64,000 bases of DNA from a virus. Below, in pieces: positions 1 through 9,036 of this stretch (the stretch's first letter is position 1; every line of letters starts with the position of its first letter). Under the pieces are notes generated by a model that was not told the DNA's origin, searched no databases, and saw only the letters and a list, made by a program, of their open reading frames with translations. The position numbers and the translations under genes are program-made. The DNA is taken from IMG/VR virus record IMGVR_UViG_3300017783_000015, positions 1 through 64,000 of that record; one strand, 5' to 3'.

Positions 1-1035
1 TCCATCTAACCCTGTTCCATCTAATCCATCCCCTTTATCAGCATATTTTGCTAGAGCTTTTTTATCTTGGTGTCCTAAAACAACAGTAATAATTACAGAT
101 TTTAGTGCTACAACACCTTCTCCCTGCCTATCAAATATATCAATCTTGTTAATACCTCTTAACTTATATGCAGAGTTAAAAGCAGTATTAATATCATACT
201 GAACTTTATTTAGTGCTAGTTCTTTCTTACTTCCAGGCCTAGCTGATATTTCACCTTTCATAAGAGGATCAAAAGCTGATTCTAAAAAGTCTACTAGTCT
301 TGCAGTAGAATCGTTTCTTGCTCCTGCATCGCTACCTGCAAACCCTGCGTTAGAAGCTTGGGCTTTTGTAACAGCATGGTGTCTTTGATGCTGTGCCGCT
401 CTAACAGGAATAAATCTTCTTGCCCCTTTTGTAGTATTAAAATGTTGAGAAGCATCTGTTCCCGAGTCATCTTGATACTGATTTGCATATTTCTTTGCAT
501 CCGCATGCAGTCCATTAGCAGTATGTCCCATTATCATTTTCAGAACATCTTTAATTATCGGTAAATCAGCGTCTGAAGGTGACTTATACATAGTAAAATT
601 TTGATAAAATCTTACTTTATAGTCTCTACCTTGAGAATGAATAGTAACTTGATTACCAGCAGATGGATCGTACCTTCTGTCTATAGGTAAATCAACTCCC
701 GTAGCTTTATCCTTTTTTAGAGTACTTGCTAAAACATCAAATCCTGCAGATTTGTACTTCCCTTTTAACAAGTTCACACCCATTCTTTTAGTGTAACCCT
801 GCGCCGCTATTCTTTCTAATCTAGGTTTTATTAGTCGCCATTCTTTAGCATTTAATCCTCTAGGTTGTTTTCTCAAATATAGTGCTACTTCTGTTACAAT
901 ATAATTAACTATCCATTCTTGAGTATAAAAGCTTTCTGTAATATATCTTTTACTCTGATTCTTTGTAGATACTTTAGACCCTGGATAATGTGCGAGAAAT
1001 TTATCAATTTCTCCAAACATTGTATCAAGAGCCAT
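1..1035 (-). CDS. Virion-associated protein downstream of head connector (partial, runs off left edge)
   Basis: The reading frame opens at an ATG on the minus strand and stays open for 345 codons to the window edge, so the C-terminus is missing. The start overlaps the stop of the connector gene in a TAATG junction, so the two are translationally coupled. No family was recognised. The protein is soluble and mixed in charge, with no membrane segment. Its position right after the head-tail connector suggests a head-completion, neck or tail-tube role; this is inference from gene order only. Confidence 0.75.
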   Translation of the reverse strand, partial: MALDTMFGEIDKFLAHYPGSKVSTKNQSKRYITESFYTQEWIVNYIVTEVALYLRKQPRGLNAKEWRLIKPRLERIAAQGYTKRMGVNLLKGKYKSAGFDVLASTLKKDKATGVDLPIDRRYDPSAGNQVTIHSQGRDYKVRFYQNFTMYKSPSDADLPIIKDVLKMIMGHTANGLHADAKKYANQYQDDSGTDASQHFNTTKGARRFIPVRAAQHQRHHAVTKAQASNAGFAGSDAGARNDSTARLVDFLESAFDPLMKGEISARPGSKKELALNKVQYDINTAFNSAYKLRGINKIDIFDRQGEGVVALKSVIITVVLGHQDKKALAKYADKGDGLDGTGLDG

Positions 1036-1631
1036 TAAATTACTACTCTATATAAATCCAGTACTCTTTTTATGTGGTCTGGAAAATCTGAAGAAGTTCT
1101 TATACCCGAAGTTCCTTGATTTTGTACTTGCGCGCCACCTAATGTTCTTCTTTCTTTGTGTTCGTCTCTCATATAGTAATTTACTAAGTCAAAGAGTGCT
1201 AATTGTAAATCTTTAGGAGTAGTGGCATATCCAGCTTTGTATGTAATTCTGACTGCCCCCATACCTTTTGCCCAATTTTTGGGATTTCCACTCGTATGTG
1301 TTCTGATTATCGCATCAGATTCAGTATCAACATAGTATTCATAGTTACCTGTCGTCAATTCTACATAAGGTTCTGAGTAAGCTGTTCTTTCTTCTACTTT
1401 TGAAACCTCTACTAGCGGACTCTCACTCGTAATTACGGTTGTTGTCGCTGTATCGTTCATTGAGAAAGTCTCAACTTTGCTTGTGCTATAAAAATCTATA
1501 AAACTTATTCCACAATATTTCTTTACTAAGTCAGATACCTGAGGTACTATAACTGCAAGACGGTCGTCATCCTTCTCTCCTCTGAGACCCTCTGCATCTT
1601 TGTATTCTGCTACTGTAATTAAATCTGCCAT
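1035..1631 (-). CDS. Head-tail connector (HK97 gp6-like)
   Basis: This 198-residue protein opens MADLITVAEYK and has the make-up of gp6-like DNA-packaging connectors: a short N-terminal helical part that names a residue range for the portal-side ring, a middle beta-rich part, and a C-terminal helix with the phrase ALFDLVNYYMRDEH. In HK97-type heads such proteins form the ring that joins the portal to the tail. Gene order supports this, since it follows the capsid gene directly. It overlaps the next gene by one base. The family call rests on overall resemblance and position. Confidence 0.65.
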   Translation of the reverse strand: MADLITVAEYKDAEGLRGEKDDDRLAVIVPQVSDLVKKYCGISFIDFYSTSKVETFSMNDTATTTVITSESPLVEVSKVEERTAYSEPYVELTTGNYEYYVDTESDAIIRTHTSGNPKNWAKGMGAVRITYKAGYATTPKDLQLALFDLVNYYMRDEHKERRTLGGAQVQNQGTSGIRTSSDFPDHIKRVLDLYRVVI

Positions 1632-1679
1632 AATAAAGTGGTGGGTTATAGGTAACCCACCAAAAACCGTAATTAGGTA

Positions 1680-3737
1680 TTAGCTACCTTTATAAGCAAA
1701 TGCCCACTTAGAAGTTGCACCGTCAATTAAGTCAGTGAATCCTAATCTCTGAGAAGCCACTAGGACTCTTCTTTGATTAGCTACTTCGTAGTCAGATTCT
1801 ATTGTAACACCTCTTAATCTTGGCATTACATAGTTTCTTGGGTATACAGCGATTGCGCCATATTTACCAGCTGCTTTAGTTGCGAATTCATCACACATGA
1901 TTACTCTTGATCCGAATACTTGTCCGATTTCGCCTGATAGTTTTGTTGCCATGTCGCCAACTAGGTTAGCATCTTGGAACTCAGCATCTTCTAGTAAGTT
2001 GTAGTACACGTCTTGTGAGACAATGTAAACAATTTCTGAAGGATTGATACCATATTTACCCATGTTCTTTCTCATGGCTAATAGGTCAGCTGCTGTAACT
2101 GCATCAGTTGCTGCGAATCCAGAAGCACCGTCTGAAGTTTCGTGGTTATCACCGTCAGCCATATTTAATAGCCCAGCAAACGCTCCTGATGAATAAACAC
2201 CATTGTCGTGGTTACCAGCTAAAATAGCATTTTCGATACTTCTTGCGTGTGATCTTACCATTGACTCTCTAATTAAAGGAAGTATTGGCATGATTGCATC
2301 TTCTTCAGTCTCATTACCTAAGTATGATTGTGAAATCAACTTAACTGTTGAAAGTGTTCTTTCAGCTAAGTCTACACCACCGTAAGGTGAACCTAATGTG
2401 TCGCCTCTTTGGGCTAAGTTACCATGTGGTGAACTACCTGAAGCTGTTTGAGCTGAAGCAAATTCAGCATAACCAGCATCTGGCATGATTGGGATAATCA
2501 TATTAGCAGAAGTCATAGCAATTTCTCTAAATAGAGGCGCTAAGACTAGCTCGTTTTGAATATCTCTTTCAATATTTGTTGAAACGATTTGCTCAAAGTC
2601 TGCTGAAGATACTTGAACACCTGAGTGTTCGTTCACTTTTTGCATAATTGATTTTGAGTAGTCATTGTCCCATCCTTTCCCAGTAGCTAAACCAGCAAAT
2701 TTTGCATCAATAATATCGTTTTCGAATTCCTTCTTCCAATTACCGTTTCCTTGTCTATCAGCAAAATGTCTTTTAGAATCACGAATACTCATGATTTCTT
2801 CAGATTTTTCTGCTAATTGTTTTTCAAGGGAATCGACAACTGTTTTCAGATCTTCATTCTTTTCATTGACTCTAGTTTCTAGGTCGTTCATTAGCTTTTC
2901 AGCTCCTGTTAAACCTGCTTCCACTATAGTCTTTGTTTCTTCCTGTTTTGCTTCTTGAGCAGCTTTTTCTTCAGCTTCTACTTGAGCTAGCTTTTCAGCC
3001 TGCTCTTGTACTTGCTTTACTTCAGCTGCCTTTGCTTCGGCTTGCTTCATTGCAATTTTAGTCGCAGTATCTTCTGCTACTTTTTTTGCAAATGCTTCAA
3101 GGTCGATTGAAGTTTCAGGAGATTTTCTTTCTTCTGACATATCAGTCTCCGTTGATGAGGATTTCTCCTCGCTTGGCTGCTCAATTTTAACAGCGTCTGC
3201 TGCTGCGGTTGAGTTAGCCTGTAAAATTTCTTTCTGGTAGCTTCTGTAATCTTCCATAGAATCAAATGATTTTGCTAATCCAAAGGTTGCCCCTTGGTTG
3301 CAAGGCACTGAGACTACTGAAACTTCAAAAAGCTCCGCATCTTTTATTTTATATCCATCGGTTTCAGTCATATATTCTGAATCCTTGCATCTGAAACCAA
3401 CAGAAAATGCTCCAAGGACTCCATCTTTAACTAATTGAGTTACATCGCCGGCAGCTTTAGATATCTTTGCAGTTATCTCTAAGCCTTTATCGGTTACTTC
3501 TAAACCACTGGCTCTACCAATTGGTTTATTGTAATCATGGTTAAAAAGAATAATTGGATTACCTTTATAGTTTTCCAATCCGCCTTTCATCCACGCTTCT
3601 GATTCGATAATATCTCCAGCTCTATCTAGTCCGTTTGTACTTGCAGACCCTTTGATATTAACTCCGCCATCATCAGTTTCACCTAATGATTTAAAAGTGC
3701 TAGTCCATTGATATATCTTTTCGTTATTTTTTGACAT
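1680..3737 (-). CDS. Prohead protease - scaffold - major capsid fusion protein
   Basis: This 685-residue protein appears to join three head functions. Residues about 20-165 match the S78 (HK97 gp4) prohead protease: the histidine lies in FNHDYNKPIG, the serine in GAFSVGF and the acidic partner in ELFEVSVVSVP. Residues about 195-330 are highly charged and coiled-coil, rich in K, E, A and Q, as expected for a scaffold (delta) domain. Residues about 345-685 resemble an HK97-fold capsid, including a stretch with APLFREIAMTSANMIIP. Presumably the protease cuts the chain after prohead assembly. There is no stop or frameshift between the parts. It overlaps the upstream small gene by 14 bases. Confidence 0.85.
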   Translation of the reverse strand: MSKNNEKIYQWTSTFKSLGETDDGGVNIKGSASTNGLDRAGDIIESEAWMKGGLENYKGNPIILFNHDYNKPIGRASGLEVTDKGLEITAKISKAAGDVTQLVKDGVLGAFSVGFRCKDSEYMTETDGYKIKDAELFEVSVVSVPCNQGATFGLAKSFDSMEDYRSYQKEILQANSTAAADAVKIEQPSEEKSSSTETDMSEERKSPETSIDLEAFAKKVAEDTATKIAMKQAEAKAAEVKQVQEQAEKLAQVEAEEKAAQEAKQEETKTIVEAGLTGAEKLMNDLETRVNEKNEDLKTVVDSLEKQLAEKSEEIMSIRDSKRHFADRQGNGNWKKEFENDIIDAKFAGLATGKGWDNDYSKSIMQKVNEHSGVQVSSADFEQIVSTNIERDIQNELVLAPLFREIAMTSANMIIPIMPDAGYAEFASAQTASGSSPHGNLAQRGDTLGSPYGGVDLAERTLSTVKLISQSYLGNETEEDAIMPILPLIRESMVRSHARSIENAILAGNHDNGVYSSGAFAGLLNMADGDNHETSDGASGFAATDAVTAADLLAMRKNMGKYGINPSEIVYIVSQDVYYNLLEDAEFQDANLVGDMATKLSGEIGQVFGSRVIMCDEFATKAAGKYGAIAVYPRNYVMPRLRGVTIESDYEVANQRRVLVASQRLGFTDLIDGATSKWAFAYKGS

Positions 3738-4002
3738 CTTTAACTTCCTTTTTTACAGGTGCTTTCTTAGGTGCAGGTTTCTTAACTTCCTTTACCTTAG
3801 GTTTTGCAACTGCTACTTGGACAGGATATCTTTTCTTAACAACTGACAGTACTCTATTCCAAGAACCAAATGCTCTTTTAAGCATAAAGTCTTTAACAGG
3901 TACATCGTTGCCAAAACTTTTATAGGTTACTAAATCCATAGTTTCAACGCCTTTGCTGGCTATGAAATCGGATAAAGCCTTTACCATCATGTCTTTTGTC
4001 AT
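3724..4002 (-). CDS. Small basic protein with a homing-endonuclease-associated-type repeat
   Basis: A 92-residue protein between portal and capsid genes, overlapping both by a few bases. Residues about 25-60 (VPVKDFMLKRAFGSWNRVL) resemble the short repeat often attached to HNH homing endonucleases, where F-G-S-W-N is typical. The tail from residue 65 is Lys/Pro/Val rich and low in complexity. No catalytic motif is present. It may bind DNA or the head interior; function is not known. Confidence 0.6.
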   Translation of the reverse strand: MTKDMMVKALSDFIASKGVETMDLVTYKSFGNDVPVKDFMLKRAFGSWNRVLSVVKKRYPVQVAVAKPKVKEVKKPAPKKAPVKKEVKDVKK

Positions 4003-5210
4003 TCTTGCTCCTCGCTTGGTGGGGTCTCTTGTGGCCTACCACCTTCTTCGGGATTTGCGGCTGAACCTGCGATATTCGCAGGAACTCTTGGTTTATCAAA
4101 TCCTGAGATTTCTTCAAGTCTTAATGCCTCCCTTGCTTCATTCGGTGTCATAATACCTGAGTTCACAAGTGTAGCATAGTAGCTTGCTTGGTCTCTTAAC
4201 TCTGGTTGAAGTGCTGGAATTCCAGACACATTCTCATCAAGTTTAAAACCGAAGTATCTCTCGAAAGCATACCTAATCTTGTTAGTGATTGGTAGTATGG
4301 TTTCTAAATAATATAATCTATGGTTTGGTCGTAAATTTGCATTATTACCGCTATCCATCAAAATTGGTGGTACACCTAACGCTTTAAGTATTATCTTTTC
4401 ATTAGTGGCGATGCCATCTTGAAAGTCTAAGTTCTTAAAATTAACTTCTGTTAAGTTTTCCACTGTTAAACCACCATCTAAAAATAATGGTCGTCTTCCA
4501 CCAGACTGTGGATTGTATCTTGCAACCCAAGCCTGTAACATTCTCTCTTTGATTTTCTCAGAGAGTGTGTTTGGTGATTTCAGTACCAATCCTGGTACTG
4601 CTCCATTCTTGAAGAAGTTATCCTGGAATCTTCTCATGCTCGATAGTAACTGCATAGTTCTAAGAGCTGGTTTGAGTCTAGGTACTCCTCTATAAATAGA
4701 GTTAAAACTGTTTTCTTTTATGTGTATAATTTCTGAAGGACTATAATCTATACTGTGGTCATAAGTATACTTCTCTACGTAAGTATTCTCGTCACTATGT
4801 ATAGTCATGTGATCTGCTGGAAGATGATAGAGATGTCTACCATCAAAATAAACAAAGATATTTCCATCAATCAGTAAGTCTATCAAAAGATTTCTTTTAA
4901 ATGTGCTTACATCTTGAAATGGATTTGGTTCTTTATTTAGTAGTAAGTCTACTCTACTTCTTCTTATGTCTTTCTTTATAGGTTGTACACCTATTATCTT
5001 TTCTCCTACATCAAATGGTACTTCAGCTGAATCATCCACAATCATGTTGACCGCTCTATTTACCACTTCTAATGATTCGTAAGCATTTCGATAAGTTATA
5101 ATATTTTCACGGCTATCAATAGTCATTCCCTCATCACGGGAAATCACATATTGTGCAGGATTTTCTTTTTCCTGTTTATCTCTGCCTAAAAATCTATCGT
5201 ACCATGCCAT
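3999..5210 (-). CDS. Portal protein (HK97 family)
   Basis: At 403 residues it has the usual size of an HK97-type portal. Characteristic stretches are LEVVNRAVNMIVDDSAEVPF near residue 50, LLIDLLIDGNIFVYFDG near residue 108 and a C-terminal half with ALGVPPILMDSG followed by NANLRPNHRLYYLETILPI. The dodecameric portal sits at one capsid vertex and conducts DNA during packaging and ejection. It lies between terminase/HNH and capsid genes in the standard head-module order. Its stop overlaps the next start. Confidence 0.9.
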   Translation of the reverse strand: MAWYDRFLGRDKQEKENPAQYVISRDEGMTIDSRENIITYRNAYESLEVVNRAVNMIVDDSAEVPFDVGEKIIGVQPIKKDIRRSRVDLLLNKEPNPFQDVSTFKRNLLIDLLIDGNIFVYFDGRHLYHLPADHMTIHSDENTYVEKYTYDHSIDYSPSEIIHIKENSFNSIYRGVPRLKPALRTMQLLSSMRRFQDNFFKNGAVPGLVLKSPNTLSEKIKERMLQAWVARYNPQSGGRRPLFLDGGLTVENLTEVNFKNLDFQDGIATNEKIILKALGVPPILMDSGNNANLRPNHRLYYLETILPITNKIRYAFERYFGFKLDENVSGIPALQPELRDQASYYATLVNSGIMTPNEAREALRLEEISGFDKPRVPANIAGSAANPEEGGRPQETPPSEEQE

Positions 5211-5568
5211 ATTTTTGTCTCTGTATATCCACCCAATGTTGTTGTTTCTTTGCTGTTAATAACTTTGGTCGTTTTCCATATATGTTATGCAGTTTCAGGT
5301 GGTGCATATGACATAAAGTAACAGCTTGGTTATAAACTTCGTCTTCGTTTTCTTTTATGAAATCTTCACGAAGTGCTAGTATTTCTTCTTCTGTCTTAAT
5401 GGTGATATTTTTTTGTTTCATCCACCATTCAAGTAATTCAGTTAGTCCGTTGTAGTGATGAAAGTCCAGATTCTCTGTACTTCCACAGATGTAACATTCC
5501 GTCTCTTTTTTATATTTAGACTTGGCCTTGTCACGAACATATTTAACTAAATCTCTTTTTAAAGTCAT
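5194..5568 (-). CDS. HNH endonuclease-like protein
   Basis: This 124-residue protein has CYIC near residue 25, LDFHHYNG near residue 35 and CHMHHLKLHN near residue 92, which together form a zinc-bound HNH (beta-beta-alpha metal) site. HNH proteins next to terminase genes are common in long-tailed phages and can assist the terminase in genome cutting; a homing nuclease is the alternative. It has its own promoter just upstream (5589-5617) and overlaps the portal start by 17 bases. Confidence 0.75.
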   Translation of the reverse strand: MTLKRDLVKYVRDKAKSKYKKETECYICGSTENLDFHHYNGLTELLEWWMKQKNITIKTEEEILALREDFIKENEDEVYNQAVTLCHMHHLKLHNIYGKRPKLLTAKKQQHWVDIQRQKYGMVR

Positions 5569-5588
5569 AAACCTACTTGTATATTAGA

Positions 5589-5617
5589 ATTGTAACAAAA
5601 ATTTTAGCTCATGTCAA
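5589..5617 (-). promoter_or_regulatory. Sigma-70-type promoter, leftward
   Basis: On the minus strand TTGACA is followed after 17 bp by TACAAT, preceded by the AAAATAGTTC extension seen at the other promoters here. It should drive the HNH, portal and capsid genes separately from the terminase. Confidence 0.75.
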
Positions 5618-5639
5618 GAACTATTTTTGATAGGTATAA

Positions 5640-6938
5640 TTAAAAGGTAGTGGCACTTGTTTCAAACGAATAGAGTGCATATCGAATCGCGTCTGCCATG
5701 TGAGACGCATAGTTATGTTTAGGTTTTTCTTTTAATAGATTTGGATTTGGATCCCACTGATATTGGTCTAAACAAAGTAATGATTCTTTACAACCTTGAT
5801 GAACGAAAAGTTGGTCATTATCTACTATACCTGCTACTGCTCCGATGCCATCTAGTACTGACTTTTTGGCATTAATAGTGCTAATATCATAGTTTTGTGC
5901 AAAGTCAAATCTTGTTTGTTGAGCTGCAGAATCTATGTAAATGTAGTCTATGTCCCACTTAATTATAAGTTTGTTAATTTCTATTGCATGCTGTTCAGTA
6001 GTTCGTTCACTATCTAAATATTCGTCTACTAAATAGTATTTATCTGCGTCCCAGTCATACGCAATCACACAGAAAGCTGTAGGATCTTTGTACCCTACGT
6101 CCATTCCTGCAAAAATATCCATTCTTCCAGTTTCTAGTTCGGATAAATCTGCAATCTGTGTTTCATGATTAAATGCCCATACCTGACCTTCAAAAACATT
6201 GAAGTCAGCCATATATTCCTGATTAAATTCAGCTTCTGACATCGTCTTTTTAGCTTCGTCAATATCTGTTTGTGATAATCTAGGATTTTCGTGATAAGTT
6301 GCTCGTACTGAAGCCCACTCTGGGAACTCATCGCTGAATCCTCTATGCCAGAACTCTGCAAACCAATTATTTCTACCCCGTGGAGTTGAGATAAATATAG
6401 CTTTAGAGTTTTCTTTATCTAGTGTAGGTCTTAGTGCTACATTGAAAGCATCTCTGCCATCAACAAGAGCCGCTTCATCAAATATGATGAGATCATAACT
6501 TCTACCTACCACAGAGTCTACTTGGTTAACAGAACCCATACGAATTGTTGAGCCATTTGATAGCTCAATAACTTTATCTTTTGCATTATCTCTAGTAACT
6601 TCTAAATCAAAGTGTTTAATCAGTTGTCTTTGTAAATCAAATGAGATTTGTGATAAAGAGTAGTTAGGCGACATAAGTAAAACATTAGAACCTGGTACTA
6701 ATGTGATTAATTGTCCTATAATATTTGCAATATAAGTTTTGCCCTGCCTACGAGAAATCGCAGCACATACAAATCTATATTTGGGGTTGTTTATAGCGTT
6801 GATCAACGCTGTTTGTGATGAATTAGGCTGAACGCCTAGTAAGTCCATGTAACCATTAATAGGTAACTTTATAAATTTTCTTTCATCAAATGTCATTAGT
6901 TCATCACTAAGGACATCTTTTCTGCTAATGGTTATCAA
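5640..6938 (-). CDS. terL: Terminase large subunit
   Basis: A 432-residue packaging motor. The ATPase part shows a Walker A variant SRRQGKTY near residue 62, Walker B LIIFDEAAL near residue 150 and the coupling motif ISTPRG near 183. The RNase H-like nuclease part shows FAGMDVGYKDPTAF near 275, YIYIDSAA near 335 and SHMADAIRYAL near the C-terminus, giving the three acidic positions of the nuclease. It cuts concatemeric DNA and pumps it through the portal. The start overlaps the small gene to its right by 4 bases. Confidence 0.95.
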   Translation of the reverse strand: MITISRKDVLSDELMTFDERKFIKLPINGYMDLLGVQPNSSQTALINAINNPKYRFVCAAISRRQGKTYIANIIGQLITLVPGSNVLLMSPNYSLSQISFDLQRQLIKHFDLEVTRDNAKDKVIELSNGSTIRMGSVNQVDSVVGRSYDLIIFDEAALVDGRDAFNVALRPTLDKENSKAIFISTPRGRNNWFAEFWHRGFSDEFPEWASVRATYHENPRLSQTDIDEAKKTMSEAEFNQEYMADFNVFEGQVWAFNHETQIADLSELETGRMDIFAGMDVGYKDPTAFCVIAYDWDADKYYLVDEYLDSERTTEQHAIEINKLIIKWDIDYIYIDSAAQQTRFDFAQNYDISTINAKKSVLDGIGAVAGIVDNDQLFVHQGCKESLLCLDQYQWDPNPNLLKEKPKHNYASHMADAIRYALYSFETSATTF

Positions 6939-7171
6939 TGTATTGTCTCGTTGAAAAATAATAATGTATCGTCTTCGTCATCGAGAAGACCCGCCTCTTT
7001 GGCTTTTTCGTAAAGGTATAAAAAGGAGGCTGACATCTGTTTTAAGTTTTTTTCTGATGATGAGAGGTTTCGTTTATCTGCTACCTCTAACATTTTTGCT
7101 AAAAAATTATGTGCATGAATTTGACTTTCATCTAACCATACTTTTCTTCCGTCAGTTGTGGGTAATCCCAT
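6935..7171 (-). CDS. Small acidic protein upstream of terminase
   Basis: A 78-residue protein whose stop overlaps the terminase start, so it is cotranslated with it. It is helical and ends in an acidic stretch (LLDDEDDTLLFF). It could be a small terminase subunit by position, but no helix-turn-helix is evident and another TerS candidate exists at 18320-18772. A ribosome site (GGAG) precedes the ATG. Confidence 0.6.
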   Translation of the reverse strand: MGLPTTDGRKVWLDESQIHAHNFLAKMLEVADKRNLSSSEKNLKQMSASFLYLYEKAKEAGLLDDEDDTLLFFNETIH

Positions 7172-7183
7172 ATTTTCTCCTTT

Positions 7184-7474
7184 CTACCATTTAACTTTAT
7201 TTGCCCAGTATGCTGCTGACATCTTGCCTCGGGCAATATTTCTTCTATGTCTAGCTTTAAAACTCTTACGCTTCATCTTCATTCTACGAGACTCTCCAGC
7301 TTTAGGTTTCCCTGCTGTTTTAGCTCCTTTTTGTCCAAAACGAATAGTTTTAATTTTATTTCCAACTTTTGCCACTACTATGTGTGACTTGGTTCTGTGG
7401 CCAGGGGTTCTTTTGGGCTTGTTGAATCCTCTGACACCTGCTCTTTTGAGTCTTGGGTCGCGCTTACGGGGCAT
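7184..7474 (-). CDS. Highly basic DUF6321-type protein
   Basis: A 96-residue Lys/Arg-rich protein with the phrase GFNKPKRTPGHRTKSH near residue 17, then KTIRFGQKGAKTAGKP and a C-terminal RHRRNIARGKMSAAYWANK. These stretches match what is known as DUF6321, found in marine phages and some large eukaryotic viruses. Nucleic-acid binding is likely from the charge. It sits in a run of small basic genes next to the packaging genes, which suggests DNA condensation in or near the head; this is inference. Confidence 0.8.
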   Translation of the reverse strand: MPRKRDPRLKRAGVRGFNKPKRTPGHRTKSHIVVAKVGNKIKTIRFGQKGAKTAGKPKAGESRRMKMKRKSFKARHRRNIARGKMSAAYWANKVKW

Positions 7475-7475
7475 A

Positions 7476-8036
7476 TTAGTCTCTAAAATTCCAAAATACT
7501 AGTGCGTATCTTGTCCCTGAGGTCACTTTATCTACACCGTGCCACCATTTAGCTTTTATTTCTAAGCCGTCTTGTGGAAACTGTATAGCTTGACCAACTT
7601 TTTGTTCTAAAGGTTGCTCTTTATTCTTACCTAGTGAAAGATTACCACCTTCATAATCATCATTTAAAGGAATAATAACAATATCTTTTGCAGTTTTGTT
7701 AGTTCCTTCTTTCCAATAATTACTCTGGCACATCCACATACTATCTCTGTGAGGATTGGTAAAATCTCCTTCCTCATACTTCATTACTTTACTTCTGTAG
7801 ACAGGTAAACCGTCCCAAGTATCAAAGCAACTTAATTCAGATTGCTGTACGCTTCTGCCTCTGCCACCTTTTTTGAGAACGACAGTATTTGCTTCCAGCT
7901 CATCTTTTGTCATGTTCTGTGCATCAACATCAAAGTTTATATCTCTTTTATATATATCATCTTCCCAGCTTTCAACAGAGTTTATTATCTGTTGACAGCG
8001 TTCTTTTGATAGTGCGTTCTCAGTGTATTTTAACAT
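7476..8036 (-). CDS. 2-oxoglutarate/Fe(II)-dependent oxygenase (prolyl-hydroxylase type)
   Basis: A 186-residue protein with the iron site expected for a 2OG-Fe(II) oxygenase: NPHRDSM (His and Asp) near residue 95 and KWWHGVDKV (second His) near residue 164, followed by GTRYALVFW with the arginine that binds 2-oxoglutarate. The strand DDYEGGNLSLG in between is typical. The substrate is unknown. It lies among virion and small basic genes, so a virion protein or host translation factor may be the target. Confidence 0.85.
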   Translation of the reverse strand: MLKYTENALSKERCQQIINSVESWEDDIYKRDINFDVDAQNMTKDELEANTVVLKKGGRGRSVQQSELSCFDTWDGLPVYRSKVMKYEEGDFTNPHRDSMWMCQSNYWKEGTNKTAKDIVIIPLNDDYEGGNLSLGKNKEQPLEQKVGQAIQFPQDGLEIKAKWWHGVDKVTSGTRYALVFWNFRD

Positions 8037-8308
8037 TATCTTCCTCGTCTAGGTAGTATTCTTCCTGCTGACCTTTTGCCAAAGGTTGCTCTTTTTGGAT
8101 TTAGTGTTTTACCAAATCTTGGACCAATTGCCTTTGGAGCTGCACCATAAAATCCTGCTGAGCTAGACAACGGGCTTTTTGTATTAACAAAAGTTCCTGC
8201 TGCTGCATTCAAATCTCTGGTTAGTCCTCTTTTTAGTTTATGTTTACGAATCTTCTGAGTACCATGTACACCAGTAGGGCCGCTTAAAAATGAACCTGTT
8301 CTAGCCAT
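8036..8308 (-). CDS. Small basic Gly/Arg-rich protein
   Basis: A 90-residue basic protein ending in RSAGRILPRRGR, with Gly/Ser-rich middle parts and no hydrophobic core. The start overlaps the next gene and the stop touches the oxygenase gene. No family was recognised. Composition suggests a disordered nucleic-acid-binding or virion protein. Confidence 0.65.
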   Translation of the reverse strand: MARTGSFLSGPTGVHGTQKIRKHKLKRGLTRDLNAAAGTFVNTKSPLSSSAGFYGAAPKAIGPRFGKTLNPKRATFGKRSAGRILPRRGR

Positions 8309-8498
8309 TTCTTTCTCCTATAAGCTTTTTAATTTGCTTATCCCGAAAATTACACTCCTGCATAGTTGCGTAATTTTTCATTTTTACTAATTGGGAGAGG
8401 GCTCTGCGTCTTGTTATTACTACAGTAGCCACGGTTTTTTCAATCGCCGAAAGCTGTTGAGTCATTTCAAACTTTTTAGCTAGTGTGCGACTGTTCAT
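8301..8498 (-). CDS. Small helical protein of unknown function
   Basis: A 65-residue mostly helical protein, basic, with a cysteine at about residue 51. It overlaps the basic gene downstream by 8 bases and abuts the one upstream, so it belongs to the same operon. Nothing more can be said from sequence. Confidence 0.6.
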   Translation of the reverse strand: MNSRTLAKKFEMTQQLSAIEKTVATVVITRRRALSQLVKMKNYATMQECNFRDKQIKKLIGERNG

Positions 8499-8786
8499 TT
8501 ACCTTCTCCTTCTTCGTGTTGTTTTTCTTTTTCGTTTAACAAAGGTTGATACGTTTCTAGGTTTGCCACCAGGATTACCTGCTCTCCTCTTGCGTGTTAC
8601 TGCAGATCGTTTCTGCGCCGAAGTCATTCTTCGAGCTTTACTAGCTGGTACGCATTTGGGATAGCCTCCCTTACTTCGTGCGGATTTTCTTCCACACGGA
8701 GGATGTCCTCCTCCTTTTCTCTTACGAGAAATATCTACCCAACCTTCTTTGAACCATTTTGTTAGTCCACCTTTAGGTTTTGCCAT
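8499..8786 (-). CDS. DUF5872-like small basic protein
   Basis: A 95-residue protein with WFKEGWVDISRKRKGGGHPP, then CGRKSARSKGGYPKCVP and KARRMTSAQKRSAVTRKRR, ending in a run of arginines. This resembles DUF5872, a small basic family shared by phages and giant viruses; two cysteines are retained. The charge implies nucleic-acid binding. It is part of the basic-protein run between terminase and the methyltransferase. Confidence 0.75.
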   Translation of the reverse strand: MAKPKGGLTKWFKEGWVDISRKRKGGGHPPCGRKSARSKGGYPKCVPASKARRMTSAQKRSAVTRKRRAGNPGGKPRNVSTFVKRKRKTTRRRRR

Positions 8787-8983
8787 TACTTCCTTCTTTT
8801 ACGTCCAGTACCCATACGATACCTTCCGCCTTTGGCTTTGTAAGTTTTTACTAGCCATCCATTAGCATATGCTGATGGGTATACCTTAAACTTTCTCTTT
8901 GCTTGTGCTTTTACTCTTGCATAAAGAGTAGGGTTTGTAGGTACTGGCCTTTTCTTAGCGGCCTTTCTTCTTTTTCTTGCCAT
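8786..8983 (-). CDS. Small basic protein (YPSAYANGWLVK type)
   Basis: A 65-residue Lys/Arg-rich protein carrying the motif FKVYPSAYANGWLVKTYK, which recurs in small basic proteins of marine phages and large viruses. The ends are KRR clusters. It overlaps the next gene by one base. Confidence 0.7.
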   Translation of the reverse strand: MARKRRKAAKKRPVPTNPTLYARVKAQAKRKFKVYPSAYANGWLVKTYKAKGGRYRMGTGRKRRK

Positions 8984-8999
8984 TGAATCTCCTCAATGC

Positions 9000-9023
9000 A
9001 TAGTGGGCGTTTCAGCCCACTAT
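9000..9023. other. Intergenic hairpin
   Basis: ATAGTGGGC and GCCCACTAT form a perfect 9 bp stem with a 6-base loop in the gap between two leftward genes. No T-run follows on either side, so an mRNA-processing or stabilising hairpin is more likely than a terminator. Confidence 0.5.
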
Positions 9024-9036
9024 ACCCCCGAAATGT

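Noticed and set aside
2665-2958. Rightward frames opposite the capsid and portal genes
   Set aside because: They are mirror images of strong leftward coding sequence and have Ser/Phe-rich non-natural products.
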